Source: Promicromonospora sp. MEB111
GTDB taxonomy: Bacteria > Actinomycetota > Actinomycetes > Actinomycetales > Cellulomonadaceae
Direction of reading: 5' to 3'
DNA: 64,000 nt
Assembly (NCBI RefSeq): GCF_030209445.1
Contig: NZ_JARVSD010000022.1
Coordinates: 1-64,000, forward strand
Made by a program: the position numbers and the translations under genes. Positions 52,166 to 60,181 of this stretch are shown here, in pieces. Under the pieces are notes generated by a model, which ran no database searches, was not told the DNA's origin, and was given only the letters and a program-made list of their open reading frames with translations. Position 1 is the first letter of the stretch. The number at the start of each line of letters is the position of its first letter.

Positions 52166-55100
52166 GAGTAGCGCACCTCCTGTGAGCGACGCCGGACCAC
52201 GGTCACCTCGTCGCGCTGGTTGCCCGTGGGCCCCAGGTAGTTGAAGGCGTAGGAGAGCTGGGCGTACCCGCCGGCCAGGTGCGACGGCTTGAGCAGGATC
52301 CGCGTCAGCGAGTTGTGGATGCCGCCGCGCAGGCCGGACGCCTCCGCGATGGGCACGTCCACCGTGCGGTCGGTGGCGTGGTGCATGTAGACGGTGCCCT
52401 CCGGCATGCGGTGGCTCACCACGGCCCGCGCGACCACCACGCCGTTGCGGTTGACGGCCTCGACCCACTCGTTGTCCGCGACGCCGATCCGCTCGGCGTC
52501 GCCCGGCGACATCCAGATGTTCGGCCCGCCGCGCGAGAGCGACAGCATGAACAGGTTGTCCTGGTACTCGGAGTGGATGGACCACTTGGAGTGGGGCGTG
52601 AGGTAGCGGACGACGACCTCGGCCTCGCCCGCAGCCTGACCTGCGCCCCGCTCCGTGCCGCCCCGCGACCCGGACAGCTCGGGGGAGTCCGGGAACAGCC
52701 GGTGCATGTCCAGCGGCGGGCGGAACACCGGGAGCTGCTCGCCCAGCTCCACGAGCCAGTCGTGGTCCAGGTAGAAGTGCTGCCGCCCGGTCAGGGTGTG
52801 CCAGGGCTTGAGCCGCTCGACGTTCACCACGAACGCGCTGTACCGGCGTCCGCCGTGCTCGCTGCCCGACCACTCGGGCGAGGTGATCACGGGCGTGGGC
52901 CGGGCCTGCACGTCGGCGAACGTGATCCGCCGGCCCTCGTCCTCGCGGGCCAGGTCGGCCAGCGGGCGGCCGGTGCGGCGCTCCACGCGCTCGAACCCCT
53001 GGACCGCCAGGCGGCCGTTCGTGGTCCCGCTCAGCGCCAGGATCGCCTCGCAGGCGTGCGTGTCTCGGTCCAGCCGCGGCCGCCCGGCCACGGGCCCGTC
53101 GGGGACCAGCCCGTTGATCTCGCCGAGCCGGCGGACCTCGGCGTCGGGCGTGAACGACACGCCCTTGGTGACCATGCCGACGCCGTCCGTCAGCGGACCC
53201 AGCGCCGCCATCCGGGCCGCGAAGGCCGGGTAGTCCCGCTCGACCTCGACGATCTTGGGCATGTTCATGCCCGGCACCAGGTGCCGCTCGCGAAAGGGGA
53301 CGTCGGCGTCGGTCAGCGTGCCGTGCGCCACCGCCATCTCGTCGGGGGTGTCGTGCGCCAGGGGCGAGGCGACGACGTCCTGCCGAACGCCCAGATGGTG
53401 CACCGCCATGGCCGAGACCTTGCGCGCGATCGCGTGGAACGCGGCGAAGTCGGTCTTGGTCTGCCAGGGCGGGTCGATGGCCGGGCTGAACGCGTGCACG
53501 AACGGGTGCATGTCCGTGGAGGACAGGTCGTGCTTCTCGTACCAGGTCGCGGCGGGCAGCACGACGTCGGAGAACAGCGTGGTGCTGGTCATCCGGAAGT
53601 CCAGCGTGACCAGCAGGTCGAGCTTGCCCTGCGGGGCCTCGTCCCGCCAGGTCATGGTGGCCGGACGCCGGTCCGGCGCGGACTCCTGCGCGAACACCGC
53701 CGAGTCCGTGCCCAGCAGGTGCTTGAGGAAGTACTCGTTCCCCTTTCCGCTCGACCCCAGGATGTTGGCCCGCCACACGGTCAGCACGCGCGGGAAGTTC
53801 GCGGGGTCGTCCGGGTCCTCGACGGCGAACCGCAGTCGCCCGGCCTTCAGCTCGTCCACCACGTGCTCTGCGGGCGGCTTGCCCGCGATCCGGGCCTCGT
53901 CGGCGAGGTCCAGCGGGTTGCGGTCGAACGTGGGGTAGCTCGGCATCCAGCCGCGCTGCGCCGACTCCACGAGGGTGTCCGCGGTGGTGCGTCCCGCGAA
54001 CAGGCCGGGCGCCAGCGGCGAGGCCAGGGTGTCGGCCGGCAGGCCGTCGTACCGCCACTGGTCGGTCGCCAGGTACCAGAACGCCGTGCCGATCATCTGG
54101 CGCGGCGGGCGCACCCAGTCCAGCCCGCCCGCGTACTGGGCCCAGCCGGTGACGGGGCGGCACTTCTCCTGGCCCACGTAGTGCGCCCAGCCGCCGCCGT
54201 TCACGCCCTGGCAGCCGGTCATCGTGGTCAGCGCGAGAAAGGCCCGGTAGATCGTGTCCGAGTGGAACCAGTGGTTGGTCCCGGCGCCCATGATGATCAT
54301 CGACCGGCCGTCGGAGTCCACGGCGTTCTGCGCGAACTCCCGCCCGATCCGGGCTGCCGCGGCCGCGGGGACGCCCGTGATCTCCTCCTGCCAGGCCGGG
54401 GTGCCGGGCGCGGGGTCGTCGTAGTCCGCGGGCCAGTCGCCCGGCAGGCCGGGCCGGCCCACGCCGTACCGGGCGAGCATCAGGTCGAACACGGTGGTCA
54501 CCAGGTGCCCGCCGACGCGCCGCACGGGCACGCCCCGCACGACGACGCCCTTGCCGCCGGTGTGGGCGTCGTCGTCCGGCCCGGGCACGACGTCGAAGCG
54601 CGGGAGCGCGACGGCGACGGGCTCGGCCGGGCCGTCCGACCCGGGGCCCGCCGCGGGGGCGTGCGCCCCGGCCGGGAGGTCCGCGATGCTCAGGGCCGGG
54701 TCGACGTCGCCCAGGTCCAGGTTCCAGCGCCCCTCGTCGGCCTCGCCGTAGCGGTGGCCCAGGGTGCCGTTCGGCACCACGGGCCGGCCGTCGGCGTCGA
54801 GCAGCACGGGCTTGAAGTGCGAGTTCGCCTCGGTGGTGACGCCGGGCAGGACGTCGTCCGACAGGTCGGCCGCCGTCAGGAACTTGCCCGGGACGTAGGC
54901 GGTCTCGGCGTCGCCGGCCGCGTGCTGCCCCGCGCCGGACGACGGCACGAGGTCCAGCCGCACCAGGAACGGCGAGTCGCTGTACTGCTTGAGGTACCGC
55001 TCGAAGCGCTCCGTGCGCCGGTCCACGAGGTACTCGCGCAGGATCACGTGGCCCATCGCCAGGGCGAGCGCGCCGTCCGTCCCGGGGTGCGGGGCGAGCC

Positions 55101-55989
55101 ACGCGTCGGCGAACTTCGTGTTGTCCGCGTAGTCGGGGGAGACCGCCACGACCTTCTGGCCCCGGTACCGGGCCTCGGTCATGAAGTGCGCGTCCGGCGT
55201 GCGCGTCACAGGGATGTTCGAGCCCCACATGATCAGGTAGGCGGCGTTCCACCAGTCCGCCGACTCCGGCACGTCGGTCTGGTCGCCGAACACCTGCGGG
55301 GAGGCCACCGGGAGGTCGGCGTACCAGTCGTAGAAGCTGAGCATCGTGCCGCCGAGCATCTGCACGAACCGGGCGCCCACCCCGTGGGAGACCATCGACA
55401 TCGCGGGGATCGGCGAGAACCCGGCGATGCGGTCCGGCCCGTGCTCCTTGATCGTGTGCACGTGGGCCGCCGCGACGATCTCCGCGGCCTCCTCCCACGT
55501 GGCCCGGACCAGCCCGCCCTTGCCGCGCGCCCGCTTGTAGGCCGCGGCCGTGGCGGGATCGCCCGTGACCTCGGCCCAGGCGCGGACCGGGTCCCCGGTG
55601 CGGGCCTTCGCCGCCCGGTAGGCCTCCAGCAGCACGCCCCGCACGTACGGGTAGCGCACCCGCGTGGGCGAGTAGGTGTACCAGGAGAACGCGGCGCCGC
55701 GCGGGCAGCCGCGCGGCTCGTACTCGGGGGAGTCGGGACCCACCGACGGGTAGTCCGTCTGCTGGGTCTCCCACGTGATGATGCCGTCCTTGACGTACAC
55801 CTTCCACGAGCACGACCCCGTGCAGTTCACGCCGTGCGTCGAGCGGACCACCTTGTCGTGCGACCACCGGTCCCGGTAGAACGAGTCGCCGCCCCGGCCG
55901 CCCTCCAGGTAGAGCCTGCGCAGGTCCTCCGACACCTCCCCTCGGCGGAGGTGCCGACCCAGCCTGACGAGCGTGTCCTCGGTGGCCAT
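52162..55989 (-). CDS. narG: respiratory nitrate reductase alpha subunit
   Basis: NarG (1275 aa) reduces nitrate at a Mo-bis-MGD centre. HGVNCTGSCSWKVYVKDG near residue 50 binds the FS0 [4Fe-4S] cluster with its His ligand. SFYDWYADLPVASPQVFGDQ near 220 contains Asp221, the molybdenum ligand. WGSNIPVTRTPDAHFMTEAR follows. No twin-arginine signal is seen, so the complex faces the cytosol, as in E. coli NarGHI. ATG at 55989 begins the conserved part; a GTG at 56004 is in frame. It opens the narGHJI-narK operon. Confidence 0.97.
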   Translation of the reverse strand: MATEDTLVRLGRHLRRGEVSEDLRRLYLEGGRGGDSFYRDRWSHDKVVRSTHGVNCTGSCSWKVYVKDGIITWETQQTDYPSVGPDSPEYEPRGCPRGAAFSWYTYSPTRVRYPYVRGVLLEAYRAAKARTGDPVRAWAEVTGDPATAAAYKRARGKGGLVRATWEEAAEIVAAAHVHTIKEHGPDRIAGFSPIPAMSMVSHGVGARFVQMLGGTMLSFYDWYADLPVASPQVFGDQTDVPESADWWNAAYLIMWGSNIPVTRTPDAHFMTEARYRGQKVVAVSPDYADNTKFADAWLAPHPGTDGALALAMGHVILREYLVDRRTERFERYLKQYSDSPFLVRLDLVPSSGAGQHAAGDAETAYVPGKFLTAADLSDDVLPGVTTEANSHFKPVLLDADGRPVVPNGTLGHRYGEADEGRWNLDLGDVDPALSIADLPAGAHAPAAGPGSDGPAEPVAVALPRFDVVPGPDDDAHTGGKGVVVRGVPVRRVGGHLVTTVFDLMLARYGVGRPGLPGDWPADYDDPAPGTPAWQEEITGVPAAAAARIGREFAQNAVDSDGRSMIIMGAGTNHWFHSDTIYRAFLALTTMTGCQGVNGGGWAHYVGQEKCRPVTGWAQYAGGLDWVRPPRQMIGTAFWYLATDQWRYDGLPADTLASPLAPGLFAGRTTADTLVESAQRGWMPSYPTFDRNPLDLADEARIAGKPPAEHVVDELKAGRLRFAVEDPDDPANFPRVLTVWRANILGSSGKGNEYFLKHLLGTDSAVFAQESAPDRRPATMTWRDEAPQGKLDLLVTLDFRMTSTTLFSDVVLPAATWYEKHDLSSTDMHPFVHAFSPAIDPPWQTKTDFAAFHAIARKVSAMAVHHLGVRQDVVASPLAHDTPDEMAVAHGTLTDADVPFRERHLVPGMNMPKIVEVERDYPAFAARMAALGPLTDGVGMVTKGVSFTPDAEVRRLGEINGLVPDGPVAGRPRLDRDTHACEAILALSGTTNGRLAVQGFERVERRTGRPLADLAREDEGRRITFADVQARPTPVITSPEWSGSEHGGRRYSAFVVNVERLKPWHTLTGRQHFYLDHDWLVELGEQLPVFRPPLDMHRLFPDSPELSGSRGGTERGAGQAAGEAEVVVRYLTPHSKWSIHSEYQDNLFMLSLSRGGPNIWMSPGDAERIGVADNEWVEAVNRNGVVVARAVVSHRMPEGTVYMHHATDRTVDVPIAEASGLRGGIHNSLTRILLKPSHLAGGYAQLSYAFNYLGPTGNQRDEVTVVRRRSQEVRYS

Positions 55990-56123
55990 ATTTTTCAGTT
56001 TCACCTGGGGCTGGTGAATGCGCGACCGGGCCGGGGCCCGGATGCCGCGGGCAACCCCTCACACCCCGGACAGGCCGCCTGTGCGTTCTTCCTTACGGTC
56101 GATTAACTGCTCTTGGACGGGCG

Positions 56124-56149
56124 ATGAAACACCGCCTCCCTAGTTTCAT
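56124..56149. promoter_or_regulatory. inverted repeat in the nar/nas divergent promoter region
   Basis: ATGAAAC (56124-56130) and GTTTCAT (56143-56149) form a perfect 7-bp inverted repeat with a 12-bp spacer, midway between narG and the second NarK gene. A third GTTTCA word occurs at 55998-56003. The region 55990-56246 must contain promoters for both operons; the repeat could serve a nitrate- or nitrogen-responsive regulator, but it does not match the GlnR or FNR consensus. Confidence 0.45.
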
Positions 56150-56246
56150 AGCCGTCGGTCCGACGTCGGGCCGGCCCCGGACACGGCACCTGTCGGTCCG
56201 GGCGCGCCCGGCGTCGTCGGGCATACGCCCATGCAGGGAGGACGAC

Positions 56247-57575
56247 GTGTCCACTCCGACCACACGCGACCAGGCACCCACACCCAGCGAGTCCGCCGTC
56301 CGGCGCCGCACCGGACGCTGGATCGAGCACTGGGACCCCGAGGACAAGACGCTCTGGGAGGACGGCGGACGCCGCACCGCCCGGCGCAACCTCGTGCTGT
56401 CGATCTTCGCCGAGTTCCTCGGGTTCGGGGTCTGGGCCGTATGGTCGATCGTCGTGCCCCAGCTCCCCGCCGCGGGCTTCGACCTCACCGTCGACCAGAT
56501 GTTCTGGCTCATCTCCGTCCCGAGCCTCGTCGGCGCCACGCTCCGCATCCCCTACACCTTCGCCGTCCCCGTGTTCGGCGGCCGCAACTGGACCATCGTC
56601 TCCGCGCTGCTCCTGCTGCTGCCAACGACCGCGCTGATTCTCACGGTCGGCGACCCGACCACACCGTTCCCCGTGCTGCTCGGCGCCGCGGCGCTCGCGG
56701 GCCTCGGCGGCGGCAACTTCGCGTCGTCGATGGCGAACATCTCGTTCTTCTTCCCCGAGAAGGAGAAGGGCGCCGCCCTGGGCTGGAACGCCGCCGGCGG
56801 CAACATCGGCACGGCGGCCGTGCAGCTCGCGGTGCCGCTGGTCATCGTCGCCGGGGCGGGCGTGGCGCTCGACCGGGCCGGGCTGATCTTCATCCCGTTC
56901 ATCCTGCTGGCCGCGTTCCTGGCCTGGCGCTGGATGGACAACCTGTCCTCGGCCAAGGCGGACCCGCGCTCGTTCGCCGTGGCGGTGCACCACAAGCACA
57001 CGTGGGTCATCAGCTTCATCTACATCGGCACGTTCGGGTCGTTCATCGGTTACGCGGGCGCCTTCCCGACGCTCCTGGCCGCGCAGTTCCCGGAGGTCGC
57101 GATCCCGCTCGCCTTCCTGGGGGCGCTCGTGGGGTCGGTCGCCCGTCCGCTCGGCGGGATCCTCGCCGACCGCGTCGGCGGCGCGGTCGTGACCATCGGC
57201 GCCTTCGCCGTGATGGCGCTCGGGGCCGTGGGCGCGATCCTGGCGCTGGGGTCCGGGAGCTTCCCGCTCTTCTTCGGCTCGTTCCTCGGGCTCTTCGTGG
57301 CCACCGGCGTGGGCAACGGCTCCGTCTACCGGATGATCCCGGCGGTGTTCCGGGCCAGCGGCGGGACGGCGAAGGCCGCGGCCGGCTGCATCGGCATCGC
57401 CGGGGCGATCGGCGCGTTCGGTGGGTTCCTCATCCCCCGCGGGTTCGCCCTGTCCACCACGGTGGCCGGGTCGATCGTGCCAGCGCTGTGGCTGTTCATC
57501 GGCGTGTACGTCGTGATGGCCACGGTCTGCTGGCTGGTCTACGGGCGCGGTGCCATGGCCGCGGCACGGGTCTGA
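56247..57575 (+). CDS. NarK2-type nitrate/nitrite MFS transporter
   Basis: A 442-aa transporter with a hydrophilic N-terminus containing RRRTGRWIEHWDPEDKTLWE, the W-x-PED motif typical of NarK2/NarT proteins, and 12 TM segments. LAGLGGGNFASSMANISFFF and GWNAAGGNIGTA are the two nitrate-signature glycine motifs. GTG at 56247 has GGGAGGA upstream. It is divergent from narG and directly precedes the assimilatory reductase, so it probably supplies nitrate for assimilation. Confidence 0.93.
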   Translation: MSTPTTRDQAPTPSESAVRRRTGRWIEHWDPEDKTLWEDGGRRTARRNLVLSIFAEFLGFGVWAVWSIVVPQLPAAGFDLTVDQMFWLISVPSLVGATLRIPYTFAVPVFGGRNWTIVSALLLLLPTTALILTVGDPTTPFPVLLGAAALAGLGGGNFASSMANISFFFPEKEKGAALGWNAAGGNIGTAAVQLAVPLVIVAGAGVALDRAGLIFIPFILLAAFLAWRWMDNLSSAKADPRSFAVAVHHKHTWVISFIYIGTFGSFIGYAGAFPTLLAAQFPEVAIPLAFLGALVGSVARPLGGILADRVGGAVVTIGAFAVMALGAVGAILALGSGSFPLFFGSFLGLFVATGVGNGSVYRMIPAVFRASGGTAKAAAGCIGIAGAIGAFGGFLIPRGFALSTTVAGSIVPALWLFIGVYVVMATVCWLVYGRGAMAAARV

Positions 57576-57577
57576 CC

Positions 57578-60181
57578 ATGCTCGCCTCCCCCGGGACCGC
57601 GGTCGAGTCCCACTGCCCCTACTGCGCGCTGCAGTGCGGCATGTCGCTGACGCCGCGCGCGGCGGTGCCCGACGCCGGTGCGCCGGGTGCCGTGGCGCCC
57701 GGTGGCGCGGGTGCGCCGGGTGCCGTGGCGGTGCTCGGCATGCCCGAGGTGCAGCCCCGCGACTTCCCGACCAACCGGGGCGGGCTGTGCCAGAAGGGGT
57801 GGACGTCGGCGGCGGTGCTCGGGGCGGCCGACCGGATCACCGTGCCGCTGGTCCGGCAGTCCCTGCTGACGGGTGCGGACCAGCCGACTGACTCGGCCGA
57901 TCGGCCTGGCGAGTCAGCTGGTTGGTCCGACCAGCCGACTGACTCGGCCGATCAGCTTGGCGAGTCAGCTGGTTGGTCCGACCAGCCGACTGACTCGGCC
58001 GATCGGCTTGGCGAGTCAGTTGGTTGGTCGGACCAGCCGACTGACTCGGCCGACGACAGCCGGCGAGTCAGTCCGCTGGTGCCGGTCTCCTGGGACGTGG
58101 CACTCGATCTGGTGGCCGGCCGGCTGGCGCGCATCCAGGCGGAGCACGGCCCGCAGGCGGTCGCCGTCTTCGGCGGCGGCGGGCTGACCAACGAGAAGGC
58201 GTACGTGCTCGGCAAGTTCGCGCGCACCGTGCTGCGCACGCCGAACATCGACTACAACGGGCGGTTCTGCATGGCGTCCGCGGCGGCCGGCATGAACCGG
58301 TCGTTCGGCGTCGACCGCGGCCTGCCCTTCCCGCTGTCCGACCTCGGCGGCGCCCAGGCGGTGCTGCTCCTCGGCTCGAACATCGCCGAGACCATGCCGC
58401 CCGCCGTCCAGCACCTCGCCGGGGCGCGCGCGGCGGGCGGGCTCGTCGTCGTGGACCCGCGGCGGTCCGCGACGGCCCGGCTCGCCGAGGACCCGGCGTC
58501 GGGCGGGCAGGCGGGCGGCGCAGGGACCGCGGCGGCCCAGGGCGTGCACCTCGCCCCCGTGCCCGGCACGGACCTGGCGGTGCTGCTCGGCCTGCTGCAC
58601 GTGGTGCTCGCCGAGGGGCTCGCCGATCGGGAGTACCTGGCGGAGCGCACCACGGGGTTCGACGACGTCGCCCGCTCGGTCGCCGGCTGGTGGCCCGAGC
58701 GGGTCGAGACGGTCTCGGGTGTGCCCGCCGACGACCTGCGCCGGGTGGCCCGCCTGCTGGCCGCCGCCGCCCCGGCGCACGGCGGCGCGGGCGCATACGT
58801 GCTGACGGGGCGCGGCGTCGAGCAGTCCACGCAGGGCACCGCCACGGTCACCGCCGCGATCAACCTGGCGCTGGCGCTCGGCCTGCCGGGCCGTGTCGGC
58901 TCGGGCTATGGCGCGATCACGGGGCAGGGCAACGGGCAGGGCGGCCGGGAGCACGGCCAGAAGGCCGACCAGCTCCCCGGCTACCGCAAGATCGACGATC
59001 CGGCAGCGCGCGAGCACGTCGCGGCCGTCTGGGGCGTGGACCCCGACTCCCTGCCCGGCCCCGGCCTGCCGGCGGTGCAGCTCCTCCGGTCCCTCGGGGC
59101 CGTGGACCCTGACGGCGCGACCACGCCGGGCCGGCCCCGCGCCCTGCTGGTGCACGGGTCCAACCTCGTCGTCAGCGCCCCGAACGCGGGCAGCGTGATC
59201 GAAAGGCTGCGCAGCCTCGACCTCCTGGTGGTCTGCGACTTCGTCCCGAGCGAGACGGCGCTGCTCGCCGACGTGGTGCTCCCCGTGACCCAGTGGGCCG
59301 AGGAGGAGGGCACCATGACGTCGCTCGAGGGGCGCGTCATCCGCCGTCGGGCCGCCGTCCGGGCGCCGGGCGAGGCGCGCTCCGAGCTGTGGATCCTCGC
59401 GGAGCTGGCGCGCCGGCTCGGCGCGGACGAGAAGCTCGCCTTCCCGACCGACCCCGCCGTGGTGTTCGACGAGCTCGCCCGCGCGTCCGCGGGTGGCCCC
59501 GCCGACTACTCCGGGCTGTCCCACGCACGGCTCGACGCCGACGAGGCGGCCGGCGGCCCGGGCCTGTTCTGGCCGGTCCCGGCCGGCACCGCGGACGTGT
59601 CAGACCCACAGTTCCCTGGGGTGACCCGTAGGTCTGACACGTCGCCGCACCCCGGGACGCCCCGGCTCTTCCTCGACCGGTTCGCGACACCCGACGGGCG
59701 GGCGCGCATGGTGCCCGTCGACCATGTGGGCCCGAGCGACGACGTGCGGCCCGACGCTCCGTTCTACCTGGTCACCGGCCGGGTGCTGCAGCACTACCAG
59801 TCGGGCGCGCAGACGCACCGCGTGGCCGAGCTGGAGAAGCTGGTGGCCGAGCCGTACGTGGAGCTGCACCCGGTGCTCGGCTTCCGGATCGGCGTGCCCG
59901 ACGGCGCCCGCGTGCGCCTCACCAGCGCCCGTGGCCGGGTCGAGGCGACGGCGCGCTGGACCGATGCCGTACGTCCCGACACCGTGTTCATGCCGTTCCA
60001 TTGGAGCGGCGTCGGGTCGGTCAACCAGGTGACGACGGATGCCACGGACCCGATCTCCGGGATGCCGGAGTTCAAGGTCTGCGCGGTGGACGTCGCGGTG
60101 GTGGATGCCGCAGTGGTGGACGCTCCGGCGGTCGACGCGCTCGACCGGCCGGGCACCCTACAGAAGGAGCTCTCGACATGA
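57578..60181 (+). CDS. nasA: assimilatory nitrate reductase catalytic subunit
   Basis: A cytosolic molybdopterin oxidoreductase (867 aa) reducing nitrate to nitrite for assimilation. CPYCALQCG (C13, C16, C20) and GGLCQKG (C71) bind a [4Fe-4S] cluster. YNGRFCMASAAAGMNRSFG near residue 225 and YGAITGQGNGQGGREHGQKA near 445 are Mo-cofactor segments. Residues 101-167 are a 17-residue tandem repeat (DQPTDSADRxGESAGWS) inserted after the cluster domain, and a palindrome-encoded stretch lies near 673-690. Neither insertion occurs in typical family members. ATG starts two bases after the narK2 stop; the stop overlaps the next ATG. Confidence 0.93.
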   Translation: MLASPGTAVESHCPYCALQCGMSLTPRAAVPDAGAPGAVAPGGAGAPGAVAVLGMPEVQPRDFPTNRGGLCQKGWTSAAVLGAADRITVPLVRQSLLTGADQPTDSADRPGESAGWSDQPTDSADQLGESAGWSDQPTDSADRLGESVGWSDQPTDSADDSRRVSPLVPVSWDVALDLVAGRLARIQAEHGPQAVAVFGGGGLTNEKAYVLGKFARTVLRTPNIDYNGRFCMASAAAGMNRSFGVDRGLPFPLSDLGGAQAVLLLGSNIAETMPPAVQHLAGARAAGGLVVVDPRRSATARLAEDPASGGQAGGAGTAAAQGVHLAPVPGTDLAVLLGLLHVVLAEGLADREYLAERTTGFDDVARSVAGWWPERVETVSGVPADDLRRVARLLAAAAPAHGGAGAYVLTGRGVEQSTQGTATVTAAINLALALGLPGRVGSGYGAITGQGNGQGGREHGQKADQLPGYRKIDDPAAREHVAAVWGVDPDSLPGPGLPAVQLLRSLGAVDPDGATTPGRPRALLVHGSNLVVSAPNAGSVIERLRSLDLLVVCDFVPSETALLADVVLPVTQWAEEEGTMTSLEGRVIRRRAAVRAPGEARSELWILAELARRLGADEKLAFPTDPAVVFDELARASAGGPADYSGLSHARLDADEAAGGPGLFWPVPAGTADVSDPQFPGVTRRSDTSPHPGTPRLFLDRFATPDGRARMVPVDHVGPSDDVRPDAPFYLVTGRVLQHYQSGAQTHRVAELEKLVAEPYVELHPVLGFRIGVPDGARVRLTSARGRVEATARWTDAVRPDTVFMPFHWSGVGSVNQVTTDATDPISGMPEFKVCAVDVAVVDAAVVDAPAVDALDRPGTLQKELST
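57878..58071 (+). repeat. in-frame 51-bp tandem repeat inside nasA
   Basis: Three complete 51-bp units start at 57878, 57929 and 57980, followed by a diverged fourth from 58031. Unit boundaries begin GACCAGCCGACTGACTCGGC. Each unit contains an inverted repeat CTGACTCG...CGAGTCAG. Because 51 is divisible by three, the frame is kept and each unit adds 17 residues. Confidence 0.9.
59594..59643. repeat. palindromic element inside nasA
   Basis: GACGTGTCAGACC (59594-59606) and its perfect complement (59631-59643) flank 24 bp. It is translated in frame as VSDPQFPGVTRRSDTS, between the catalytic domain and the C-terminal MGD-binding domain. The 50-bp element looks inserted by comparison with the expected inter-domain linker. 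Confidence 0.6.

Noticed and set aside
50513-56062. A single 1849-codon minus-strand open frame across narH and narG
   Set aside because: Only the narH part reads as a real protein; the rest is an off-frame shadow of narG caused by high GC.
52279-56106. 1275-codon plus-strand open frame opposite narG
   Set aside because: Antisense shadow of narG; no recognisable motif.
56124-56149. FNR or GlnR binding site
   Set aside because: The repeat has the wrong spacing and core for the FNR consensus (TTGAT-N4-ATCAA), and it does not fit GTnAC-N6-GAAAC, so it is reported only as an unnamed inverted repeat.
57878-58071. CRISPR-like regularly spaced repeat
   Set aside because: Units are contiguous 51-mers without unique spacers and keep the reading frame of nasA, so this is a coding tandem repeat.
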